Shown here piece by piece: positions 1-5,911 of a DNA stretch of 16,105 nt. The stretch is taken from assembly GCA_910579305.1 (NCBI GenBank), contig CAJTTA010000046.1:1-16105 (forward strand), in the 5' to 3' direction. Made by a program: the position numbers and the translations under genes. The notes beneath the pieces were generated by a model that saw only the letters and a list, made by a program, of their open reading frames with translations, made no database searches and had not been told where the DNA came from. This DNA comes from an uncultured Muribaculaceae bacterium (GTDB taxonomy: Bacteria > Bacteroidota > Bacteroidia > Bacteroidales > Muribaculaceae). How positions within the stretch are numbered: position 1 is the stretch's first letter; every line of letters starts with the position of its first letter.

Positions 1-129
1 CCCGTGGGGTCAAATCCCACGGGCCCGAAGGGGGCAAACTCACGCGCCTTTTCCACTCGCGTTTATAGATTTTGTGATGGTTTCCAGCGGTCGCAGACGG
101 CTGTACGGAACGTTTATGGAGTCATCTAA
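1..129. other. Left-edge segment with an 8-bp hairpin; no assignable gene
   Basis: The first 23 bases form a perfect 8-bp inverted repeat (CCCGTGGG and CCCACGGG) around the 7-base loop GTCAAAT. It resembles a tRNA T arm, but the T54 position is G, no CCA follows and no acceptor partner is visible. The plus strand is open from the window edge in one frame to a TAA at 126-128 and in another to a TAG at 66-68, so the 3' end of an upstream gene is possible. I recognise no protein here. Confidence 0.3.
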
Positions 130-163
130 TAAAAAACGCTTAAACCTCAGTGGATTCAAGCGT
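130..163 (-). terminator. Rho-independent terminator below folE
   Basis: Read on the minus strand, an imperfect hairpin with outer arms ACGCTT (136-141) and AAGCGT (158-163), a few further inner pairs and a 5-base apex is followed directly by a run of T (plus-strand A 131-136). It lies about 30 bases after the folE stop codon and fits as the end of the tpiA-SPOR-folE transcript. Confidence 0.7.
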
Positions 164-194
164 ATATTCATCATTGAAGCAATCGGAATCCTTA

Positions 195-782
195 TCAACC
201 CTTTGATGCGAGATTGAGAAATTCCATGCGCAGTTCCGGCCGGGATGCAAATTCACCGGAATACTCAAGTGTACGTGTTTCGGAAAGCTGCTTTTCCACT
301 CCCCTCATCTGCATACACAGGTGGCGGGCAGCGCATGAGACAATCACACCCTTGTTTGGAATAGCTTCTGTAAGGAAATCACATAACTGCCGGGTAAGAC
401 GCTCCTGCACCTGAAGTCTGCGGGCAAAGGCATCTGCTATGCGCCCAAGCTTGGACAGACCTATTATTTTGCCGTCAGGTATATAAGCTATTGTAACTGT
501 TCCGAAGAATGGCAAAATATGATGCTCGCAAAGGCTGTAAATTTCTATTCCTCTCACCATCACCATTCCGGAACCTTCATGTTCGAATATGGCTTTCTGA
601 GACATCGACTTTACATCGGCATGATAGCCACACGTCGCATCCAGCAATGCCTTGGCAGCCCGTTCAGGTGTCTTCACAAGGCCTTCTCTGGCCGGATCCT
701 CTCCTATCAGACGCAGGATTTCGCGATAATGAGCGGCAATTTCTGCTACAAGGGCCGGATCATGCGTTTCTTTTCTGCTCAT
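195..782 (-). CDS. folE: GTP cyclohydrolase I
   Basis: This 195-residue protein catalyses the first step of tetrahydrofolate/pterin synthesis, converting GTP to 7,8-dihydroneopterin triphosphate in the cytosol. The family signature is complete. SLCEHH at residues 83-88 supplies Cys85 and His88 as zinc ligands and His87 as the catalytic histidine. The third ligand is Cys156 in ARHLCMQMRGV. GEDPAREGLVKTPERAAKAL (27-46) is the usual N-terminal motif, and the length is normal for bacterial type I enzymes. The ATG at 780-782 lies only 2 bases after the SPOR gene's stop codon, so the two are almost certainly co-transcribed and probably translationally coupled. A terminator follows. Identification rests on residues visible in the translation. 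Confidence 0.97.
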   Translation of the reverse strand: MSRKETHDPALVAEIAAHYREILRLIGEDPAREGLVKTPERAAKALLDATCGYHADVKSMSQKAIFEHEGSGMVMVRGIEIYSLCEHHILPFFGTVTIAYIPDGKIIGLSKLGRIADAFARRLQVQERLTRQLCDFLTEAIPNKGVIVSCAARHLCMQMRGVEKQLSETRTLEYSGEFASRPELRMEFLNLASKG

Positions 783-784
783 AA

Positions 785-1297
785 TTATCTCGTAGGAACT
801 ATGTTACTTTTCACTATGCGCATTTCGGAGGCAAATGCAGGAAATGCGCGTTTCAACTCTCCAAGAGCAGCTTCTGCCTCTTGACGTGTCTTGAAATTTC
901 CTATACGCGTATACCAGTTAGGCGCTTTGGAGAATGAGTAGACATGACCGCGATACTTTGGGAATCGGGCACATACGGCATTGGCGCGCGCGGTGGCGCG
1001 GCTGCGCAACGTGGCCTGATTCCTACCATCGCCGAAAATCTGAATGCGGAAACCCTGATTGGTCACACGTTCCTGCTTGCCGGCACCTCGCCTGGCTCCG
1101 GGAGCCTGGGTGCGCTGCTCGGGACGCTCAAAGATATCCTTGAGAATATCATCGGGAATATCTATAATGATATTGCCGTTGCTCTCTTCCTCTATACGCT
1201 CTACTATATTGCGGGATTCGGCTTCCGGCGACTGCGCACGGGCAGAGAGAGGTATTAGAAGAATAAGAGTTAGGATGATATGTATGATATGCTTCAT
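785..1297 (-). CDS. Secreted SPOR-domain protein
   Basis: A 170-residue exported protein. Residues 1-21 form a signal peptide (MKHIIHIILTLILLIPLSARA, cut before Q22) with no lipobox, so a periplasmic location is likely. Residues 82-165, starting GFRIQIFGDG, match a SPOR domain, which in known families binds denuded glycan strands of septal peptidoglycan. The linker between is polar, with an Arg/Gly/Pro-rich stretch at about 58-80. It sits between tpiA (103-base gap containing two hairpins) and folE (2-base gap). The precise role is unknown; neither enzyme partner suggests one, so the linkage may only reflect conserved gene order. The ATG lies 11 bases downstream of a short hairpin and no Shine-Dalgarno is evident. 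Confidence 0.88.
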   Translation of the reverse strand: MKHIIHIILTLILLIPLSARAQSPEAESRNIVERIEEESNGNIIIDIPDDILKDIFERPEQRTQAPGARRGAGKQERVTNQGFRIQIFGDGRNQATLRSRATARANAVCARFPKYRGHVYSFSKAPNWYTRIGNFKTRQEAEAALGELKRAFPAFASEMRIVKSNIVPTR

Positions 1298-1308
1298 CGT
1301 ATGATTTT

Positions 1309-1324
1309 CACGGCAGATGCCGTG
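1309..1324 (-). promoter_or_regulatory. Short hairpin in the SPOR-gene leader
   Basis: CACGGC-AGAT-GCCGTG is a perfect 6-bp stem with a 4-base loop. On the minus strand it ends 11 bases before the SPOR gene ATG, where it could affect ribosome access or mark an RNA-processing site. Function is inferred from position only. Confidence 0.4.
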
Positions 1325-1343
1325 TCGCTGTCAAGGAGTATGG

Positions 1344-1391
1344 GCCGCGTCATTCTTGAGGATCCGGATAAATCCGCCTGAATGACGCGGC
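1344..1391 (-). repeat. Large intercistronic inverted repeat after tpiA
   Basis: A perfect 12-bp inverted repeat (GCCGCGTCATTC at 1344-1355, GAATGACGCGGC at 1380-1391) encloses a second small hairpin (CGGAT-AA-ATCCG at 1365-1376). It begins 9 bases after the tpiA stop codon. No T run follows on the minus strand, so it looks more like a 3'-end-protecting or leaky termination structure than a classic terminator. Confidence 0.6.
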
Positions 1392-1400
1392 TGAATTCTC

Positions 1401-2156
1401 TTAATCAAAGGCTGCTACAATACCCATAAAGTCGGCAGCTTTCAGAGCTGCTCCGCCTATGAGGCCACCATCCACATCGGGCTTGGCAAAAAGCTCGCGG
1501 GCATTGCCGGGCTTGCATGATCCGCCATATAGTATGGAAGTGTTGTCAGCCACTTCGCTGCCATATTTGGCTGCAATCACACTGCGTATGTGGGCATGCA
1601 TATCCTGAGCCTGCTCAGCGGTCGCAGTCTTGCCGGTGCCTATAGCCCACACAGGTTCGTAAGCTATCACAATTTTTGAGAACTCGGCAGCACTGAGGCC
1701 GAAAAGGGCTTCCACCTGCCCCTTTACCACTTCGTTGAATGTGCCGTTTTCACGCTCTTCCAGCACTTCTCCCACGCAGAAAATAGGTGTGAGGTTATTA
1801 TCAAGAGCCAGGCGCGTCTTTGACTGCAGTGTCTCATTGGTCTCTCCATAGTACTGACGACGCTCGCTATGGCCGAGTATCACATAATTGGCACCGGTAG
1901 AAGCCACCATCTGTGCGCTCACTTCTCCTGTATATGCACCACTTGTGTGATCGGCGCAGTTTTCAGCTCCGAGGCCAAGAATATTCTGATCGATAATACC
2001 GGCAACGGGCATCAAGTGTGTGAACGGTGTGCATATCACCACATCACAGTTATGAGGTGTGTTCTTAAGAGCATCCATCACTTCACCGGCGAGAGCTATG
2101 CCCTCCTGCACGGTGGTGTTCATTTTCCAGTTACCGGCTACGATATTTTTTCTCAT
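1401..2156 (-). CDS. tpiA: Triosephosphate isomerase
   Basis: A 251-residue glycolytic enzyme interconverting dihydroxyacetone phosphate and glyceraldehyde 3-phosphate, acting in the cytosol as a dimer. The catalytic set is intact: Asn9 and Lys11 in GNWKMN, His96 in GHSERR, Glu167 in AYEPVWAIGTGKTA, whose second half is the phosphate-gripping loop 6. YGGSCKPGN near the C-terminus is the second phosphate-binding motif; Cys stands where Val is usual in YGGSVKP, which is a tolerated position. Length is standard. It heads the tpiA-SPOR-folE cluster. A TAATTTTG -7 element and a leader hairpin lie upstream, giving a predicted leader of about 45 bases. Confidence 0.98.
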   Translation of the reverse strand: MRKNIVAGNWKMNTTVQEGIALAGEVMDALKNTPHNCDVVICTPFTHLMPVAGIIDQNILGLGAENCADHTSGAYTGEVSAQMVASTGANYVILGHSERRQYYGETNETLQSKTRLALDNNLTPIFCVGEVLEERENGTFNEVVKGQVEALFGLSAAEFSKIVIAYEPVWAIGTGKTATAEQAQDMHAHIRSVIAAKYGSEVADNTSILYGGSCKPGNARELFAKPDVDGGLIGGAALKAADFMGIVAAFD

Positions 2157-2178
2157 TGTACAGGTAAATTAAATTAAC

Positions 2179-2195
2179 CCCCGCAGATTGCGGGG
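2179..2195 (-). promoter_or_regulatory. GC-rich hairpin in the tpiA leader
   Basis: CCCCGCA-GAT-TGCGGGG is a perfect 7-bp stem with a 3-base loop. With transcription starting near 2203, it would form within about 8 bases of the mRNA 5' end and end 22 bases before the tpiA ATG. A 5'-terminal stem of this kind can stabilise an mRNA, but that role here is inference. Confidence 0.5.
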
Positions 2196-2209
2196 AACAT
2201 TATACGGCG

Positions 2210-2217
2210 CAAAATTA
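2210..2217 (-). promoter_or_regulatory. Predicted tpiA promoter (-7 box)
   Basis: On the minus strand TAATTTTG matches the Bacteroidetes -7 consensus TAnnTTTG exactly, about 54 bases upstream of the tpiA ATG in an AT-rich divergent intergenic region. No TTTG is visible at the -33 spacing, so the call rests on the -7 box and its position. Confidence 0.5.
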
Positions 2218-2309
2218 CTAAAATAATTTCAATTGGTGGTGATTTTTTTCTATTTTATTATAGGTATAAATACCTGTGTCACGGGAATTATGTTAAGAAA
2301 AGAGAAAAA

Positions 2310-2325
2310 TATGTTTTCTAACATA
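2310..2325 (+). promoter_or_regulatory. CRP/FNR-like palindrome upstream of the EF-G2 gene
   Basis: TATGTT-TTCT-AACATA is a 6-4-6 inverted repeat, the half-site geometry of CRP/FNR-family operators. A third TATGTT half-site lies at 2289-2294, exactly 21 bp (two helical turns) upstream. The centre is about 96 bases before the EF-G2 start codon. In Bacteroides thetaiotaomicron the orthologous gene is activated by Cur, a CRP-family regulator, so a similar factor binding here is a reasonable inference. The same 6-4-6 sequence recurs at 7635-7650. Confidence 0.5.
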
Positions 2326-2413
2326 CAATTTTTTATCCGCTATGTGAATATTTTATGCTAAATTGCGACAAATTTTCAAGACCGTAATAACTTAACCGTT
2401 AAAATCATACCTT

Positions 2414-4570
2414 ATGAAGCTCTACAAAACTAATGAAATCAAAAACATAGCCTTGCTTGGAAGCAAAGGCTCGGGAAAAACCACACTTGCTGAAGCAATG
2501 CTTCTCGAGTGTGGAGTGATAAAACGCCGTGGCACTGTAGAGGCAGGCAATACTGTATGTGATTATTTCCCTGTGGAAAAAGAGTATGGGTATTCAGTAT
2601 TCTCTACCGTATTCCATGCGGAATTCCTTAATAAGAAACTCAATGTAATAGACTGTCCGGGTTCTGATGATTTTGTAGGCAACGCCTATACGGCTCTCGG
2701 TGTAGCCGACACCGGGATCATAGTGCTTGACGCACAGTATGGAGTGGAGGTAGGCACTCAGAACATCTTCCGCACCACAGCAAAGCTTAAGAAGCCCGTG
2801 CTTTTCGCAATGAATCAGCTCGATGCTGAAAAGGCTGACTACGACAATGCCCTTGAAAGTCTTCGCGAACACTATGGCAACAAAGTTGTGGTGATACAAT
2901 ATCCGCTGGAATGTGGCCCGGGGTTCCATTCCATGATCGACGTTCTGCTCATGAAGAAATATGAGTGGGGGCCTGACGGAGGTGTGCCTGTCATAAGCGA
3001 AATTCCGGAAGATCAGATGGAACGTGCCAACGAGCTGCACAATGCTCTTGTGGAGGCTGCGGCTGAAAATGACGAGACTCTGATGGATAAATACTTTGAG
3101 GAAGGCCATCTCACAGAAGATGAAATGCGCAACGGCATCCGCCTCGGCCTTATCGATCGCTCCATCCTGCCTGTGTTCTGCGTGAGCGCTGCCAAGGATA
3201 TGGGGGTGCGCCGAATGATGGAATTCCTGGGTAACGTATGTCCATTTGTAGATGACATGCCGGCTCCACGCACTATCAGCGATGAAGAGGTGAAACCTGA
3301 TGCCGACGGCCCCGTGAGTATTTTTGTCTTCAAGACATCTGTAGAGCCTCATATAGGAGAAGTCAGCTACTTCAAAGTAATGAGCGGCACGCTGAAAGCA
3401 GGCGCCGATCTTGAGAATGTCAATCGCGGCAGTAAAGAGCGCTTCGCTCAGATTTTCTCCGTGTGCGGACAGTTACGCACCCCGGTGGAATCGCTGGCCG
3501 CCGGAGACATAGGCGCATCAGTGAAGCTAAAGGATGTGCGCACCGGCAATACGCTTAATGAAAAAGGGTGTGACTATCAGTTTGACTTCATAAAATACCC
3601 GAAACCCAAGTATCAGCGTGCCATCAAGCCTGTCAATGAAGCAGACTCAGAGAAACTCAGCGGCATTCTCACCCGTATGCGTGAAGAGGATCCCACATGG
3701 GTCGTAGAGCAGAGCAAAGAGTTGAAGCAGCTCATAGTGAGCGGACAGGGCGAATTCCATCTCCGCACGCTCAAATGGCGTATCGAGAACAATGAAAAGC
3801 TTCCCATAGAATATCACGAACCCAGAATACCCTACCGTGAGACTATTACAAAGGCCGCACGCGCGGATTACCGACACAAGAAACAATCAGGCGGCAGCGG
3901 CCAGTTTGGCGAAGTGCATCTCATCGTAGAGCCCTACGCCGAGGGTATGCCGGAGCCTGACACCTATCGTTTCGGCAATCAGGAATTCAAGCTCAACGTG
4001 CGTGACAAGCAGGAAATACCTCTTGAATGGGGTGGCAAGCTCGTGGTATACAACTGCATTGTGGGCGGTGCGATTGATGCACGCTTCATCCCGGCTATTG
4101 TAAAAGGCCTCATGGATCGCATGGAGCAGGGACCTCTCACAGGATCATACGCTCGCGATGTGCGCGTAATGATATACGATGGCAAGATGCATCCTGTAGA
4201 CTCCAATGAGATTTCTTTCCGTCTTGCAGGACGTCATGCTTTCAGCGAGGCATTCCGCAATGCCGGGCCTAAGATTCTTGAACCCGTCTATGATGTGGAA
4301 GTGCTCACGCCGGCCGACGTCATGGGTGATGTGATGAGCGACCTGCAGGGACGCCGTGCCATAATCATGGGTATGGAGAGTGACAATGGCATCGAGAAGC
4401 TAAAAGCCAAAGTGCCTCTCAAGGAAATGAGCAGTTACTCCACTACTCTGAGTTCAATCTCTGGCGGACGCAGTTCATTTATCATGGATTTCAGCTCCTA
4501 TGAGCTTGTGCCCGGAGATGTGCAGGAGAAGCTCCTGAAGGCCTATGCCGAGCAGGAAGAAGATGAATAA
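2414..4570 (+). CDS. fusA2: EF-G paralogue of the Bacteroides EF-G2 type
   Basis: A 718-residue translocation factor with all EF-G domains: G domain (about 1-285), domain II (300-390), domain III (about 405-480), domain IV (HKKQSGGSGQFG, His593 in DGKMHPVDS at the tip) and domain V (PADVMGDVMSDLQGRRA). The G domain is atypical. The P-loop GSKGSGKTT (16-24) is intact, but switch II reads DCPGSDDF (80-87) instead of DTPGHVDF, so the catalytic His is Ser84. Switch I has YGYS for RGIT and G4 has NQLD for NKxD. Roughly 26-29 extra residues sit in domain IV (about 508-545). B. thetaiotaomicron EF-G2 supports translocation without GTP hydrolysis during starvation and has a characteristic 26-residue region; this protein fits that description. 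It is a single-gene unit with its own terminator. Confidence 0.93.
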   Translation: MKLYKTNEIKNIALLGSKGSGKTTLAEAMLLECGVIKRRGTVEAGNTVCDYFPVEKEYGYSVFSTVFHAEFLNKKLNVIDCPGSDDFVGNAYTALGVADTGIIVLDAQYGVEVGTQNIFRTTAKLKKPVLFAMNQLDAEKADYDNALESLREHYGNKVVVIQYPLECGPGFHSMIDVLLMKKYEWGPDGGVPVISEIPEDQMERANELHNALVEAAAENDETLMDKYFEEGHLTEDEMRNGIRLGLIDRSILPVFCVSAAKDMGVRRMMEFLGNVCPFVDDMPAPRTISDEEVKPDADGPVSIFVFKTSVEPHIGEVSYFKVMSGTLKAGADLENVNRGSKERFAQIFSVCGQLRTPVESLAAGDIGASVKLKDVRTGNTLNEKGCDYQFDFIKYPKPKYQRAIKPVNEADSEKLSGILTRMREEDPTWVVEQSKELKQLIVSGQGEFHLRTLKWRIENNEKLPIEYHEPRIPYRETITKAARADYRHKKQSGGSGQFGEVHLIVEPYAEGMPEPDTYRFGNQEFKLNVRDKQEIPLEWGGKLVVYNCIVGGAIDARFIPAIVKGLMDRMEQGPLTGSYARDVRVMIYDGKMHPVDSNEISFRLAGRHAFSEAFRNAGPKILEPVYDVEVLTPADVMGDVMSDLQGRRAIIMGMESDNGIEKLKAKVPLKEMSSYSTTLSSISGGRSSFIMDFSSYELVPGDVQEKLLKAYAEQEEDE

Positions 4571-4597
4571 TCGCCACTAAATCAGCCTGTAATATCA

Positions 4598-4638
4598 GGG
4601 AAGTCCGGCTGTAACAGTCGGACTTCCCGCTTTTTTTT
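4598..4638 (+). terminator. Strong Rho-independent terminator after the EF-G2 gene
   Basis: A perfect 10-bp GC-rich stem (GGGAAGTCCG at 4598-4607, CGGACTTCCC at 4619-4628) is followed two bases later by eight T (4631-4638). It begins 28 bases after the EF-G2 stop codon. Confidence 0.92.
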
Positions 4639-4645
4639 ACACACA

Positions 4646-4693
4646 ATAGAAAGCCGGAAGCAATGAGAATCATTCATGCTTCCGGCTTTCTAT
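4646..4693 (-). terminator. Long hairpin between converging genes, probable ROK-gene terminator
   Basis: A perfect 16-bp stem (4646-4661 with 4678-4693; core AGAAAGCCGGAAGC) encloses an inner AATGA-GAA-TCATT mini-stem. It starts 20 bases beyond the ROK gene's stop on the minus strand. No T run follows directly on that strand (ATTGTGTG), so termination may be weaker or the stem may mainly protect the 3' end. It may also back up the plus-strand terminator at 4598-4638. Confidence 0.65.
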
Positions 4694-4712
4694 GTCATTT
4701 TATATGTCTATA

Positions 4713-5750
4713 TCATGATAACTCACCTACAGGTGCTTCTGCAGCAGGCATGACTACGGCAGGAGCGGGAGCGGAAGTCTCTGCACGATATTTTGCTTCC
4801 CAGCCAAGAGCCGAAGCTCCAAGCACCGCTGCATCGCTTTCCTTAAGTTCGGAAAGGATGACTTTGGTCTTACCGCGGAAGATGGGCATCACGCTCGCAT
4901 TCATGGCATCTACAAGAGGACGCATGAGCAGGTCTCCGCTCTTCGACAATCCACCGAAAAGGATTATTGCCTGCGGGCTTGAGAAAGCGACCATGTCGGC
5001 AAACGCCTCGCCGAGAATCTTTCCGGTGTATTCGAAGATTTCCTTGGCAAGCTTGTCGCCGGCCATGGCAGCGTCATATACGTCCTTGCTCGTTATGGTG
5101 TCGATGTCAATATCACGCAGAGTAGATGGATCCGTGCGTATTTCCAAGAATTCACGTGCCGTGCGAGCCACGCCTGTAGCGGAGCAATATGCCTCCAGGC
5201 AACCTGTGCGGCCGCATCCGCATATACGTCCGTTATTGCGCTTTATTATCACATGGCCGAGCTCTCCGGCAAAGCCATCATGGCCATAGACCACCTGGCC
5301 GTTGATGACAATACCTGAACCTACACCAGTGCCGAGAGTAATCATGATAAAGTCTTTCATTCCTCGTGCCGCTCCATAGGTCATTTCTCCTATGGCAGCA
5401 GCATTGGCATCGTTGGTCACGGCCACAGGCACTCCGTTGAACGCACGGCTCACCTTCTCGGCAAGAGCGATATTATTGCCCCATGGCAGGTTGACGCCAT
5501 TGTCAATCATGCCGGTATAATAATTAGCATTGGGTGCTCCTATGCCGATACCCTGGATCTTGTCTTCGGCATCGTTCAGCTTGAGCAGACGCATCACTTC
5601 AGTGTGGAGCTCATCTACATAGTCATCAAAATTAGAGTGCTTGCGAGTCTTAATGCTGTCAGATGACACGACATGACCGCGTGCGTCGACAATGCCGAAC
5701 ACGGTGTTGGTACCTCCTATATCGATACCCAATACGTAAGGTTTACTCAT
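4713..5750 (-). CDS. ROK-family sugar kinase (probable glucokinase)
   Basis: A 345-residue cytosolic kinase likely phosphorylating glucose or a related hexose with ATP. The N-terminal phosphate loop is GIDIGGTNT (8-16). Asp114 in TNDANAAA is the expected catalytic base, and GTGVGSG (140-146) is the second ATP-binding stretch. ROK zinc-site residues follow: His166 in GELGHV and the cysteines of CGCGRTGCLE (177-186). These identify ROK firmly; glucose specificity is inferred because Bacteroidales glucokinases are of this type. Oddly, the last 20 or so residues form a low-complexity Ala/Pro tail beyond the normal fold end near residue 322. A promoter lies about 100 bases upstream, and a 161-base gap separates it from the MscS gene, so it is probably transcribed on its own. 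Confidence 0.9.
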   Translation of the reverse strand: MSKPYVLGIDIGGTNTVFGIVDARGHVVSSDSIKTRKHSNFDDYVDELHTEVMRLLKLNDAEDKIQGIGIGAPNANYYTGMIDNGVNLPWGNNIALAEKVSRAFNGVPVAVTNDANAAAIGEMTYGAARGMKDFIMITLGTGVGSGIVINGQVVYGHDGFAGELGHVIIKRNNGRICGCGRTGCLEAYCSATGVARTAREFLEIRTDPSTLRDIDIDTITSKDVYDAAMAGDKLAKEIFEYTGKILGEAFADMVAFSSPQAIILFGGLSKSGDLLMRPLVDAMNASVMPIFRGKTKVILSELKESDAAVLGASALGWEAKYRAETSAPAPAVVMPAAEAPVGELS

Positions 5751-5825
5751 TGCGATAGGTTATTTAGATTTGATGTTAACAATTGATTTTCAAGAACCTA
5801 ACATGCTATTTTCAATAATAGTATG

Positions 5826-5835
5826 CTCCCGGGAG
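5826..5835. promoter_or_regulatory. GC palindrome near the ROK-gene transcription start
   Basis: CTCCCGGGAG is a perfect 10-bp palindrome in otherwise AT-rich sequence, starting about 8 bases downstream of the predicted start of transcription. The position suits a repressor operator or an mRNA element, but no regulator is identified. Confidence 0.3.
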
Positions 5836-5848
5836 TCATTATTTCCCA

Positions 5849-5856
5849 CAAAGTTA
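5849..5856 (-). promoter_or_regulatory. Predicted ROK-kinase promoter
   Basis: On the minus strand TAACTTTG matches TAnnTTTG exactly. TTAG (one mismatch to TTTG) lies 20 bases upstream at 5877-5880. The predicted start of transcription near 5843 gives a leader of about 92 bases. Confidence 0.5.
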
Positions 5857-5911
5857 GACAATTTCTATATAATAACCTAATTTAACCGCGATTAAAATAA
5901 AGATATAGGCT

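Noticed and set aside
1..32. tRNA 3' end (T-arm-like hairpin)
   Set aside because: The loop reads GTCAAAT, so the nearly invariant T54 is G. There is no CCA end and the stem is 8 bp rather than 5. No tRNA can be supported from what is in the window.
2594..3352. A 252-codon minus-strand open frame inside the EF-G2 gene
   Set aside because: It is fully antisense to a clearly conserved EF-G G domain and its translation has no family features. It is a by-product of the codon pattern.
4663..5289. A 208-codon plus-strand open frame opposite the ROK kinase
   Set aside because: It begins inside a terminator hairpin, is antisense to conserved ROK motifs, and its Ser/Arg-rich low-complexity translation is typical of a shadow frame.
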